Shown here: positions 1 to 16,571 of the stretch, piece after piece
How the letters are laid out: every line of letters begins with the position of its first letter
Position numbering within the stretch: the first letter of the stretch is position 1
Assembly (NCBI RefSeq): GCF_004027225.2
Contig: NC_044282.2
Span: 62,175,725-62,239,724, forward strand
DNA length: 64,000 nt
Reading direction: 5' to 3'
Source: Strigops habroptila
Lineage: Eukaryota; Chordata; Aves; Psittaciformes; Psittacidae
The notes under the pieces: model-generated
The model's database searches: none
The model's input: only the letters and a program-made list of their open reading frames with translations
Told to the model about the DNA's origin: nothing
Position numbers and translations under genes: made by a program

Positions 1-1732
1 CTGCACAGCAAAGAGACCCAACGGGGTCTCCATCAGGGGCTTGGGCTTGCTCTAGGCCCAGGGGGATCTCTGGGGGCAGACGAAGAGTCCTGAGCTGTAG
101 GCTAGAAGCAGGGAAGACACTGGTACCTGAGTTAGCTGGCTTGGAGCTCTCCTGGGTAGCCCTACTTACAACAGGCAGTGTACAAACAACCCGAGAAGAC
201 ACTCAGAAGCAGTCCCACCCGGCTAGGATCAAAGCTTGACTGAAGAAAAGACGGAGGTAAATCCCAGCAGGGCCAAGGGACCTCCTCCTTATAGCAGATG
301 GAGGAAAGCCATGGCCCAACCCCCAGATTTAAAATGCTGATTCCCATCTAGTGAAACTGGGGAGTACTCAATAACCCTCAAACCACAGACTTCACTGTTA
401 GGTCTTGGCTAAGCTCCTGATTCAGAGAGACCTCAGAATAATGATACCACAGGTTAGTCAGGAAAATAGGTACTTCCAAATTCTCTTTTCTTCTGAAGGG
501 AATCAGGAGGACCTGTAGCTCCTCCCTCTGCCCCAAAGAAGGAAAACTTCACCAAATCAGTCCCAGCAGAAGTTGATTTAAGCTGTTCCTAAAGCCATGT
601 ATCACAGAGCAGCAAACCAAGGGCACAGTCACTCCAGCTAACCAAGTCCTTGCCGCTTTCCTAGCTTGAAATTTCAACGCAAAATCTGAATGCCAATTTA
701 AATCTTTCCTGCCAAAACTCAACCCCATGACTTTTTCTTGCATTTACAGAGGACACATATCTGTAGATATCTCCCTACAGAACTCTCTTTCCCAGTCTAA
801 GCAGCCCCAGCCTTTCAACTTTTTCTTAGGGGCCATTTGTCTGCTTGGTCTGTTCTAGACTCTCTCCCCTGTTCCCAAGCATGTTGTCAAACCTGGGCAA
901 GGACACACAGATATAGAGAAGAATAATTCCCTCCCCTGCCTTACAAATAAACCCTCCCACAAGTACAGGTGCCTTTTTCAACAGCTCCCCATTGCTGTCT
1001 GTGAACCTTGATCTCCAGCACACTGCTGGTTACATGCTCAGGGTCACCTCCCAGGTTATCAATATGAAGGTGAAGAAACCACAGTCAGGACTGTCCCCCT
1101 GGACACGCCCTTTCAGGCTGACAGGGACCTTGCAACAGTAATATTTCACCTGCAGTCGTGCAAAACCTTCTAGACGTCAACCCTTGCTTGTATTTCCCTA
1201 GGCTTCCTAGGAGGACTGTGCTCTTCCACAGCATGCCCTCCTACCTGAGTAAGGGCAAACTCATGACAGTTCTCACACCACGGAGGCTTCGTGGGCATTA
1301 GAGAAATCATTGGTCTATGGCTAGATGTCAGAGGAAAAAGCTCACACCTCCTAGGCCAAGACCCTGACAAAGGAGGAAATTGGGCTGATCTGAAATGATG
1401 TGGTGTCAGGACAGTCACACAATTTGATCTTCCTCTCAATCATGATGTCAGAAGTAGCAAACCCCTTGACTTTCCCAGGTGTTTTATACAACCTAGAGCT
1501 ACTGTTCAGGTGCTACAGACCTCTGAGAGCAAGGGCAGAAAGACACTGAAGTATAGGATCCATGGAGAGAACAGCAGCTCCATCGCCCTGTTGACACAGG
1601 GCTGGACTGCACGCTGAAGAGCTGAGGTGACCACATACCAGCTGCAGCTTTCATACCAGAGCCAGCTACACACAGAAAAGCCCAGGGAGATCTGATCCAC
1701 TGCCACATGGCACACGCCAGCCTCTTCTGTAC
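1..1732 (-). other. DRC1 intron, no exon seen
   Basis: This stretch follows the splice donor of DRC1 exon 7 on the minus strand. I looked for the next conserved coiled-coil exon of DRC1 in all minus frames and found nothing, so the intron probably continues past the left edge. Positions about 770-840 faintly resemble a very old CR1 fragment, but the match is too weak to call. Confidence 0.5.
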
Positions 1733-8120
<6,388 letters not shown>

Positions 8121-8167
8121 CCCGCACCGCCGGGCCCGGCAGCGCCCGCCACGCACCGCGTCCCCCC

Positions 8168-8180
8168 GTCGCCAGGCAAC
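8168..8180. promoter_or_regulatory. RFX X-box
   Basis: The sequence GTCGCC A GGCAAC fits the X-box consensus GTNRCC-N(0-3)-RGYAAC in both half-sites with a one-base spacer. It lies about 48 bp upstream of the DRC1 start codon. RFX2/RFX3 bind such sites in promoters of ciliary genes, which fits the role of DRC1. Confidence 0.75.
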
Positions 8181-8321
8181 GCCCGCCCCGCGCGTGCGCG
8201 CCCTCCCCGCGCGTGCGCACCCGCACCGCACCGCACCGCTCCCCACCGCCCAGCGGCCGTTCCCGCCCATGCGCGCTGCGGCCGTGGCGCTGGGGAGGCG
8301 GGAATGGCGCTGAGGGGAGGT

Positions 8322-8442
8322 AGCGAGTGTCAGGGGCAGGCGGTGGGTGTCGGGGGCAGGTAAAGGGTGTCGGGGGCAGGCAACGGGTGTCAGGGGCAGG
8401 CAATGGGTCTCAGGGAGCAGGTAACGGCTCTCATGGGGCAGT
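8322..8442. repeat. 20-bp GC-rich minisatellite
   Basis: About five to six imperfect copies of a 20-bp unit with core GGGTGTCGGGGGCAGG lie directly upstream of the DRC1 promoter. Confidence 0.8.
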
Positions 8443-9322
8443 TATCACTGCTGGAAAGTGGCCTCCGGGGCACCCAGAGACCCCGCCGCGGTCCTGTGCG
8501 CCCTGCGCCGCGCTGCCGGGTGGGCAGAGCCCCCGTCGGTCAGCACAGCGCCTCTGACAGCACCCACCCTCAGGGGCACCAGTGCCTTTGGAGACCTGTG
8601 CGGCGATCCTCACAGCTTGCCCAAAATATGGAATAAGGCTCAAGGCCAACCACACGAATCAAACCCATGCCCGGCGTATAAACTAAGGCAGGGCTCATTG
8701 GAGTATCTGGCACACTGAGTACGTTGGGCCCTTGAAGCCATCCGGAGAGAAATAGTATGTCTTGATAGAAGTAGTGTTGGGATTGTCTACGGCTACAGCT
8801 GTCAGTGCCGCCACCAGAGATGTCGAGGCGTTATGAGAATGGGTTGGTGATTTCCCCGTGCCCAGAGGCCCTGGGTGACGATCCCCAGAAGAGCCCAGAG
8901 GGCCCCATGGCTGGTGGAGGGCATTTGGACTGGGAAAATAGGGGTTCCCTGGGCTCTCCTAGCAGCCTTTCAGCATCCTTGAGGGACATCTCCTCCCTGC
9001 TGCTGCTGGGCCTTCTCTTGCATTCCTCCTCCATGGGTCCCACTCATGGCTTTAGTCCCAGAGAAATGGGGCTGGAATATGGCATCAATCCCAAGGCTGT
9101 GCATCCCACACTGGGGCTGGCAGAAGTGCCCAGCCAGCTACTGTGGGGCTCTCAGGATGCAAGTCTTGGAGCCCAGAAATGAGGAGGAAGCAGGGATCTG
9201 GGGACACATGCCAGCCGCTTCCAGGGTGGGGACGAGGCACAGAGCAGCCCCAATGCCTGTGTCCCCCTGCCAGCACTGTCCCTGACATCCTTGTAGCCCT
9301 GGAGGTCATTGCCTGCCTGTTC
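8443..9322. other. no supported gene; open frames on both strands
   Basis: Between the DRC1 minisatellite and a pair of opposed poly(A) signals the sequence has open frames on both strands (plus 8805-9182, minus 8831-9043). Neither shows a domain or a splice structure I can support. The plus-strand AATAAA at 9323 leaves room for a short transcript starting near the DRC1 CpG block. Confidence 0.35.
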
Positions 9323-9328
9323 AATAAA
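9323..9328 (+). terminator. possible plus-strand poly(A) signal AATAAA
   Basis: A canonical hexamer lies within a short AT-rich patch, about 40 bp from an opposed minus-strand hexamer. No plus-strand gene is established upstream. Confidence 0.3.
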
Positions 9329-9365
9329 TAAGGAGCTCTCAGACATGTTTTAAGGATGTTACTAT

Positions 9366-9371
9366 TTTATT
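9366..9371 (-). terminator. possible minus-strand poly(A) signal AATAAA
   Basis: The minus strand reads ATAATAAAATAG here, about 36 bp beyond the stop codon of the minus-strand locus at 9407. This supports that locus having its 3' end at about 9,350. Confidence 0.4.
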
Positions 9372-9406
9372 ATGGTAAAGGCCTGGTTTCACCATGAGTT
9401 CTCCAC

Positions 9407-9826
9407 CTAGGTCTCGCATTCCTGAGGAGAGCACTCACAGCTGCTCTTTGGGGATCTTTGCTGCTGGAGGCCTCCAGAGGTGGCCATCCCAGCAGAGCAC
9501 AGGGCGCTTGAGGACTCCTCTCGTCCTTGGTCCTGTGGCTGCACAGGGAACAAACCAGCCTGGACTCTGCCTTCCCCTCTGTGCAGGATGGGGGCAGGCA
9601 GACAGCAAGGTCTTGCAGTCACTGGTGGTGCTGGTGGCACAGGCAGGATGGACACCTCTTGGACCTGACCCAGGCTGTCCGTGTCAGGGGGTCTGAAATA
9701 GGCCAGCAGGTCCTGGGCTTCCTCGCTGAGGTCCACCATCTGCCTGGCCCCAGGACAGGCACGTGCCCACATGCACCTCACCTGACCCTTCCGCAGGTCT
9801 TGGGCAGCCACTGCTGGAACTCAGGG
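9407..9826 (-). CDS. unrecognised gene, last two exons (tentative)
   Basis: Two minus-strand exons join in phase: 9782-9826 and 9743 down to the stop at 9407-9409. They read PEFQQWLPKTCGRV, then QMVDLSEEAQDLLAYFRPPD, then a Pro- and Ser-rich tail ending in CSPQECET. The small first exon has a GCAG acceptor and a GTGAGG donor, and a poly(A) signal follows the stop. Upstream, open minus-strand sequence around 10,060-10,290 includes EWWDPAQIQEEAQSLDLQK and may hold another exon, but its phase to 9826 is not established. I recognise no family. It could be the 3' part of a gene whose 5' exons were displaced by the repeats at 10.6-12.3 kb, or a decayed gene. Confidence 0.35.
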
Positions 9827-10565
9827 CTGCTTCGAGCAGGGAAGACACAGTGACTTCCCTGTTACCTGTTAGATGCACTACGGGGGTGGCCCAGGAGGGC
9901 CATGTCTCTTCTTGGCTACTGTAGAAGAGAGGAGGGAGGTGAGGAGGGACACCAGGGCTCCATTTGTCCCCCAGCAGGACCCCCGGGGTAGGGAGGCTCC
10001 ACAGAGCCCCAGACTGGGGGCAGAGGGGGCCCTGAGCTGCAAACGGGGGCTCTGAGCAAAGGGGCTATGCTTGAGCTGTGGCACAGGCATCTCCTAGGCT
10101 TCCCTGGCATTAACCCGCAAGCCCCGCAAGCCCTGCAGGATTCCTCCTTCCTTGGCCTCTTCTGCAGATCAAGGCTCTGCGCCTCCTCCTGGATCTGTGC
10201 CGGATCCCACCACTCCATGTGCTTTCCCTCCCAGCAGCACTGTGTGTGCACGGGAAGCACTGGCTCCAGGCACAAGGCCAGCCGAGGACGTTGATGGTCA
10301 CCTGGCTCAGTGCACGCAGAAACCCTGTGGCTGTCAGCTTGACCATCTCCAGAGGGGCCAGAGGGACCACACCTCACAGGGAATCAACACTTTGGTGTCA
10401 GTCCCACTCCTGTTTCACAGCCCCATCCAAACCAAAAGTCAGCGAGAGGCCATCACGTCCCTCACTGCCACCCCAGCACTCCCACACCACACTATATTGT
10501 CCTACAGAAACACCTGAACACTACGGCGTCGATGGCTGCACGAGACAGCCCTGTCCTGCCCGCAT

Positions 10566-10876
10566 CCCCCCATGCTTTTCCCACATGACATCCTTGTCTC
10601 TAAATTGGAGACAAAATTTGGTGGAGCACCCAGTGGATAAAGAATTGGCTGGATGGCCGCATGCTGAGAGTTGTGGTCAACGGCTCAGTGTCCAACTAAA
10701 GATGGGTAACGAGTGGTGTCCCTCAGGGGTCGCTGTTGGGACCGATCCCGTTCAACATCTTTGTTGGTGACATGGACAGTGGGATTGATGCACCCTCAGC
10801 AAGTTTGCCGACGACACCACGACACCAAGCTGTGTGGTTCGGTTGATACGCTGGAGGGAAGGGATGCCATCCAGAG
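10566..10876 (+). mobile_element. CR1 LINE, 5' part of a copy split by a solo LTR
   Basis: The sequence corresponds to the end of the CR1 reverse-transcriptase reading frame: GTGGATAAAGAATTGGCTGG, TGTCCCTCAGGGGTC, GCAAGTTTGCCGACGACACC and GATACGCTGGAGGGA. The copy continues at 11,563 after the LTR insertion. It is 5'-truncated and broken by several changes. Confidence 0.88.
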
Positions 10877-11562
10877 TGTTATAAATTAGTCGAGTCCCAA
10901 ATAGGATTTTTAGAATTTATTAAATAAATAAAGGCAAGCAAACAGCGCTGGGTGCGCCGGGAGTCTCTGCCCACCAAGGCGCACACCCCATAGTTCCCGC
11001 CCCTGGCTTATGTATCTTTCGGGGATAGGCGTGTCTCAAACTTTCCCGCTTCGGACTTTTCCCGCCTCGGCTAGCAGCGGCCTTCCAGGGGTAGGCGTGT
11101 CTCCAACTTTTTCCCGCCTCGGCTAGCAGCGACCTTCCAGGGATAGGCGTGTCCTCAACTTCTCCTGCTTCGGCTAGCAACAAAACCGGCCCGACCGGTT
11201 TCAGGCTGGTGTGCTGCAATGCCTGCCAAACGACCTTGCAAAAAAACCTTGCAAACATAGAAACTATATACATTACAGATGTCTTATCGCCATCTTAGCC
11301 CTCACACATTCCACTTTTATATGGTTAGGTTCCACAACATTCAACAACAGAACACGTTCCTAACCCCCTAAAAGCATTTAAGCAACCAGACAAGGAACAA
11401 AACACTTCTTTCAGCAATTGTGTGATTAACCAAGGAATTATTCCCTTATCCCTTTTTCCTTTTTACTGTGATGTCGACAGGGACATTTATCATATTCTTT
11501 TACACATACTAATCACTAAGATTTCCTATTTGTTGACACGAATCACTCCTATGTTCCTCACA
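10877..11562 (-). mobile_element. solo LTR of an endogenous retrovirus
   Basis: This 686-bp element reads TGTGAGG to ATAACA on the minus strand, so it has the TG...CA ends of an LTR. It is flanked by the 4-bp repeat AGAG (10,873-10,876 and 11,563-11,566) and splits a CR1 copy. The minus strand has a TATA-type box (CCATATAAAAG, about 11,314-11,322) and an AATAAA near its 3' end. A tandem repeat of three to four units of about 50-60 bp, with core TAGGCGTGTCT, lies at 11,020-11,180. No internal retroviral sequence remains, so it is a solo LTR and looks whole. The 4-bp duplication suggests a gammaretrovirus-like family. It is younger than the CR1 it interrupts. Confidence 0.82.
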
Positions 11563-12331
11563 AGAGGGACCTTGACACGCTTGTGAGGTGGGCTGATGCC
11601 AACCTTACGAAGTTTAACCAGGCCAAGTGTAAGGTCCTACACCTGGGTTGGGGCAATCCCAGGCACTGCTACAGGTTGGGCAGAGAAGAGATTCAGAGCA
11701 GTCCTGAGGAGAAGGACTTGGGGGTGTTGGTCAGCGAGAAACTGAACATGAACCAGATTCACAAGCAGCAGGTCAAAGGAGGCGATCCTGCCCCTCTACT
11801 CTGCTCTTGTGAGACCCCACTTGTGATACTGTGTGCAGATCTGGTGTCAACATAAGAAGGACACGGAAGTGTTGGAGCAGTGCCAGAGGAGGGCCACCAG
11901 GATGAGCAGGGGGCTGGAGCCCCTCCTGTAGGAAGACAGGCTGAGAAAGTTGGGGCTGTTCAGCCTGCAGAAGAGAAGCTGCGTGGAGACCTCATAGTAG
12001 TCTCCCAGTATCTGAAGGGGGCCTACAAGGATGCTGGAGACGGTCTCTTCATCAGGGACTGTAGCAACAGGACAAGGGGTAATGGGTTTAAACTTAAACA
12101 GGGCAAGTTATGGAAGAAGTTGTTCCCTGTGAGGGTGCTGAGGCCCTGGCACAAGTTGCCCAGAGAAGCTGTGGCTGCCCCATCCCTGACAGGGTTCAAG
12201 GCCAGGCTGGGCAGAGCCTTGGGCAACATGGTCTAGTGTGAGGCGTCCCTGTCCATGGCAGTGGGATTGGAACTGGATGATCTTAAGGTGCTTTCCAACT
12301 CTTAACTATTCTATGATTCTATGATTCTATG
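11563..12331 (+). mobile_element. CR1 LINE, 3' part of the split copy
   Basis: The CR1 resumes with AGAGGGACCTTGACACG and runs through GGTGGGCTGATGCCAACC, the CCTACACCTGGGTTGGGGCA segment and the 3' untranslated end. It finishes in repeated ATTCTATG units. With 10,566-10,876 this is the longest CR1 copy in the window, about 1.08 kb without the LTR. Confidence 0.92.
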
Positions 12332-12379
12332 CTGTGCTCACCCTGCCCACGACAGTCCCACCTGCTGTTTCTGAGCTCC

Positions 12380-14573
12380 TCACACATTCATCGGCGTGAC
12401 ATCGAACTGCTCGACAGGCTGACACCGGAGCTTGGATGGCATCGCCTGCTCCCCATCCGTGGTGCCTGTGGGTGCCGAGCTCTCTGACTTGGCTGAAACG
12501 CTGCTCCGCACGCTCTTCTTCAGTTTGGCCCAGGGCTCCCTGAAGCATTGCACCCTGAGCCCCTGGTCCAGGCCCTTGTAGTCCACAGAGGGCAGGGGCT
12601 CCATGCCAGCTCTGTGCAGCCGGTCCAGGGCTGGAGGGGAGGGTGTCCATGCCCACGGAGGCTGGCACCATGTGGGGTCCACACTGGGGAGGTTGGCACT
12701 GCTGGTATTGCCCCCTTTGGTGTGCTTTGGAGCCCCTGTGTTCTGCCTGGCCGGTCTTGGGTGTGCTGCCGGTGTCCCCTGGTCGCTGAGGTCGAAGAAT
12801 GATGCCTGCGAGTCCTCGCCATCCCCAGGGCTCCTGGGCAGAGGCTTGTGGCACTGGTCACAGCAGCCCTCACAAATGTCCCCTTCGGGGATCCAGTGGT
12901 TGATCTTCTCCACGTAGACCAGCTGCCCCCCGACAGCCAGCTCAATGCCCAGCCCCAGCTGCAGCTGTGGGTCCCCCCTGTGCATCACCAAATCCACGGT
13001 GACGAGGTTGGCAGCCAGTGTGGGCAGCTCCTGCTCTGCTGCAGGCTTGCTGTAGTGTGGGCAGCTGCTGGTGAGGCACCGATGGCACTTCAGGCAGACG
13101 AGATACTCCTTCCTTACGGCTTTCCGTGGCAGTGGGGCACCGCTATCCAGAATACTCTGCAGCTCACCCAGCAGGTCAAAGCAGATTTGGGTGAGGTTCA
13201 GGGACTCCACCAGGGATCTGGCAGTGGAGGGCTGGTTCCTGAGGAGCTCTGCACTCAGATTTCCACCTTCATCCATGGGACCTGTCCTGCCCTGGTGTCC
13301 CCTTGCAGAGGCGGCTTCCCCAGCGTGGGTTCTGTAGGGGGAAGAGTGGCTGGGCTGTGGGGACTGCTGTGGGACAGAACAGAGCCAGGGCCCTCTCTCT
13401 GCCTTCTCCTGAGGGGCTAGGTGAGCTTCCAGCTCCCTGGAGCCCGCTCTGGGGTGCTCTGTCTCAGGGGTTTCCTGGGGATGCTCAGGGCAAGCCCAGC
13501 TCTGCAGCATGAGGTGCAGAGTGAGGGGCCAGGCACCTTCCAGCCCGAGGAGAGCAGGGCCAGCCCAGGCCCAGGGCTGAGCACAGAGAGGGGCACAAGG
13601 GCCACCAGTGGGCTCTGCGGGACGGGGTGCAGTGGGTGCCAGCAGTGGGCACTGCCCTGGAGACCTGGCATCCCTGCAGGGCTTTGCCCTGGCCGCTCCC
13701 AAGCCACCAGCCCCTTCCCTTGCTCCCCAAGCCCTTCCCTTCCTCGACTTCCTCAGGGGGAAGTCTGTGCCGGATCCTGCTCTTGCCCACCCGAGGTCTC
13801 CCCTGGCAACTGCAGGGTCAGAGGGACCCACATGTGGGGTTCCCAGCCAGGGGTCCGGTGTGGGGATGCCCCCCTGCAGGGAAGGGCTCTGCTTACTTAG
13901 CCTTCAGGTTCTCCTTAGACTTCTTGGTGCCATCCCACATGACGAAGGCTCCTGGGAAAGGAGGCGGCAGAGGGAGAATGAGCAAGGGCAGCCATTGCGG
14001 AGGCTCTCGGTGCAATGGTATCTCTCGGTTGGGAGCCGCTGCAGAGCCAGCGCGACTCTGGGACGGGGCTGCTCACCTATTGGGTTCTTCCTCCAGCTTT
14101 TCCAACTCCACTTTCTGGCAAAGGTCTCCTGCTTCCAGAAAAAATGCCTGGGTCAGTGTGGGGTGTCTCTGCTCAGCCAGGAGGGCCCCTGCAAACAGGG
14201 ACCCTGGGAGGGGTAACCAGAGTCATGGATGCAGGGGTGTCCCTGGCCACAAGCCTGGTGCCCGAGCAGAACCATCTTGCTGGCTCCAGAGCAGGGGCCT
14301 GGTTTGGGTGGGCAACAGCCACTGTTCACTGCTCCCTCCCAAAATGGGGCCCTCCCCAGCACCCCTGTCCCGGGCTAACCCTGCCCTTGGAGGGCTTGGG
14401 GTGATGCCAGGATGGACACCTACCTTGTCCTTGCACTTGGGCCAACAGGACATGAGGATGCTGACACACACTACGGCCAACAAGCCGGGGGCACAGGGCA
14501 GCACGAGCGTGCAGAGGGCCCAAAGGCTCAGGGTTGCCATCAAGACCAGTAACACCAACTTCCACTCCTCCAT
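12380..14573 (-). CDS. unrecognised membrane-anchored Cys-rich protein, four exons
   Basis: Four minus-strand exons join in phase: 14424-14573, 14077-14128, 13897-13951 and 13802 to the stop at 12380-12382, giving about 559 residues. Exon 1 starts MEEWKL and encodes a hydrophobic stretch (residues about 7-42), a likely signal anchor, ending in CWPKCKDK. Exons 2-3 are basic and aromatic (FARKWSWKSWRK, FVMWDGTKKSKENLKAK). Exon 4 is long, Pro/Ala-rich at first, then holds a conserved-looking block with CLKCHRC (near 13,080-13,100), LGLGIELAVGGQLVYVEKI and CEGCCDQC (near 12,850-12,875), possibly a metal-binding pair. It ends QPVEQFDVTPMNV. The acceptor of exon 4 is the least certain boundary, and a small intron inside exon 4 is not excluded. 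I recognise no family. RFX-like sites upstream hint at ciliated-cell or testis expression (inference). Confidence 0.62.
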
Positions 14574-15390
14574 CGTGAACAGGGAGTCCCAGCATCTGCT
14601 CCAGAAGCTCTACACGACAAGGGGATGTGCAAAGGGGTCAATCAGGGGGGCCAGCCAGACCCCCCGAGGGGAGGAGAGGTTGGGGTGACACCGAAGCACA
14701 CCGCTTCTACCTGCTTGCGTTCTTTTCCTGCCATCTCTCACAGTGTCCAGTTGCTCGCTGGCTCATACACTGTCAAAGGGCCACCTGAGTCTCCAGGTGT
14801 CAAAGTGACACCCCGGTCTCCCCAAAACCTGCTACAGTGCGTGCCATGTTTGTGATGCAACGTGACATCATGCATGGCTGTCACAGAGACCCAGGGCTGA
14901 GCTGGCCAGGGCATCATGAAGCCACCGGGGAGCAGGCACCCCAGAGAGCCCCTGCCCCAGGGTCTGGGGAGGCATAGCCCAGGGCTTGTGGGGAGCAGGC
15001 TGGGATGGTCTCTCTGGGCCACCCACCTCCACCCCAATGCCATCCCCTCGACTCCCATCCGAAGGGTTCTCGCTGGCCAGGGGCACCTGAAGGTAAGCAT
15101 GGGAGATGGTTAGGCCAACTCAACTCAAGGGTTTCTCAACGCAATTCCCACCCCACTTAGGAGCTGTCACAGTGACTTTTCTTGGCAGTGCTCCCCGTGC
15201 TTCCATTGCCATGGCATGGAAGAGCACATGGTCCTTCAGCCAGACATAGGGTGGCAGTGGCTGGTCCCCTCCCGTGGTGCTAGTGGGTGTCACGGAACCA
15301 ATAAATTGAGATCAAACAAAACAGTGAACCATAGGTCATTCAGGCCTCTAACTCCTTTGTGTGGGGCCTGAGGGACATCCTGGCAGCCCT
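14574..15390. other. no gene seen; 5' flank of the 12.4-14.6 kb gene
   Basis: I see no convincing exon here. The sequence is GC-rich with scattered open frames on both strands. It should contain the 5' leader of the unrecognised gene that starts at 14573. Confidence 0.4.
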
Positions 15391-15470
15391 GGCAACAGCC
15401 CCCATTCCTAACCTCCTCTTGTCTCCATGACAACTGCAGATACAAAATACCATGGCAACCCCATGGCAAC
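15391..15470. promoter_or_regulatory. cluster of RFX-like half-sites
   Basis: Within 80 bp are three GGCAAC half-sites (15391, 15454, 15465) and one GACAAC (15429). Two are in CCATGGCAAC contexts and one in GTCTCCATGACAAC, close to an X-box palindrome. The cluster lies about 0.8-0.9 kb upstream of the start codon at 14573. The left half-sites are imperfect, so this is a candidate only. Confidence 0.4.
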
Positions 15471-15779
15471 AGCACAAGCAATGCCACCAGTTCCCACAGC
15501 CCGGAGGCGGGCGGATTCCCGGCCATGCTGAAGCTCTAGATCTCTTTCTCTGCGCTTCATGGCCACCACCCTTCCAACCCTGCAGTGGTGACCACCCGTA
15601 GCTCTGGGTGGAGGAGAAGGGTTGTCCTGCTGCCCCGAGGTGGCCAGATATGGTCATCTCAGCCTCATCCATCACCCTCACGGAGCAGGTCCCCCTCCCT
15701 GGCACAGTCCTGCCTTTCCAGGACTGCGTCTGCTGCTTCACATCCAACGTGGACCCCAGGGAGTCTCTTTTAGAGGGCA

Positions 15780-15785
15780 TTTATT
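15780..15785 (-). terminator. poly(A) signal AATAAA of the 16.0-16.4 kb gene
   Basis: The minus strand reads AAAATAAATGCC about 230 bp beyond the stop codon at 16016-16018, a suitable distance for a 3' untranslated region. Confidence 0.5.
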
Positions 15786-16015
15786 TTCCCTGGGACAGGA
15801 ACCTGACGGAACCAAAAAGCATCCTCCAAAGGGGGGTGATGGGGAAGGTCTTTGGGGCTGCTCCAAGCCCCTGGCAGGATCTTAGCTCTGCTGGGCTGAG
15901 TGAACCCATCGTGGCTGGACTGAGGCACCAGGAGGGGGATGGCTGGTCTGGGTGAGGGAGGACAGCCCAGGGTCTGTGGGCATGGCCTGAGTTGGGGTCA
16001 ATGAGCAGGGATATG

Positions 16016-16393
16016 TCAGTAGATAATTTGTTGAAGACCATATGGGCTTCCGGGATAGCGGAGCTGGCCCTCCGCACTGCCTGTGTGGCCCCTTTGGATG
16101 TGTCAGAGGTGGAAAAGCTCCAGGACACAGTGGGACATGCAGTCACCTCACCAGGGACCGTCAGATGGCGGAAGAACTTCAAATACATCACCATTCCAGG
16201 TGCTTTCCTGCTAACCCTCATGCCCTGATTCCCCATCCCCTTCCAACACTGAGGGCCTGACCTTACCACTCATGAGGGCTGAGGAGAGCTGGGATGCTGG
16301 CAGGGAGCACCTGCCCTGTGGACCCCCCGTGCTCACATGGGCAGCAATATTCCCATCAGCCTTGGCTCCTACTGACAGCTCCTGAAAGAACAC
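16016..16393 (-). CDS. unrecognised gene, last three coding exons
   Basis: Three short minus-strand exons join with matching phases: 16337-16393, 16152-16207 and 16076 to a TGA at 16016-16018. Each has an AG acceptor (TTCTCAG, GTTAGCAG, AGGCAG) and a GT donor (GTGAGC, GTGAGG). They read VFFQELSVGAKADGNIAAH, then ESTWNGDVFEVLPPSDGP, then Cys followed by AEGQLRYPGSPYGLQQIIY and stop. The even amino-acid mix, short exons and downstream AATAAA favour a real host gene. Upstream exons should lie beyond 16.5 kb on the minus strand; open sequence near 17,000-17,160 is a candidate but has no clear donor. I recognise no family. A longer open frame on the same strand (15,781-16,269) is in a different frame and is treated as a shadow. 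Confidence 0.45.
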
Positions 16394-16571
16394 CTGAGAA
16401 CCATGAACCTTGCCCTGGCACCCTGCGCTGCATTGGCCTGTGGTCTCCCCATCGCTGCCCATAGCAGACTCACACCCCTGGCTCCTGCTCTTTTCGGGGT
16501 TTTGGGGCCTGAGCCATGTGGGTAAAGGATTATTCATCCCCTATAAGATTGATAAGGAAACGAGATTGATA

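Noticed and set aside
770-840. Possible very old CR1 fragment
   Set aside because: Only a short resemblance to the CAGCCCCAGC...TTAGG part of the CR1 3' region; too diverged to call by eye.
8831-9043. Minus-strand open frame with EEECKRRPSSSREEM
   Set aside because: The composition looks protein-like, but an equally long plus-strand frame overlaps it and no splice or poly(A) evidence favours either.
15781-16269. 162-codon minus-strand open frame
   Set aside because: It overlaps the three phased exons in a different frame and continues through their introns with no domain; the spliced model is better supported.
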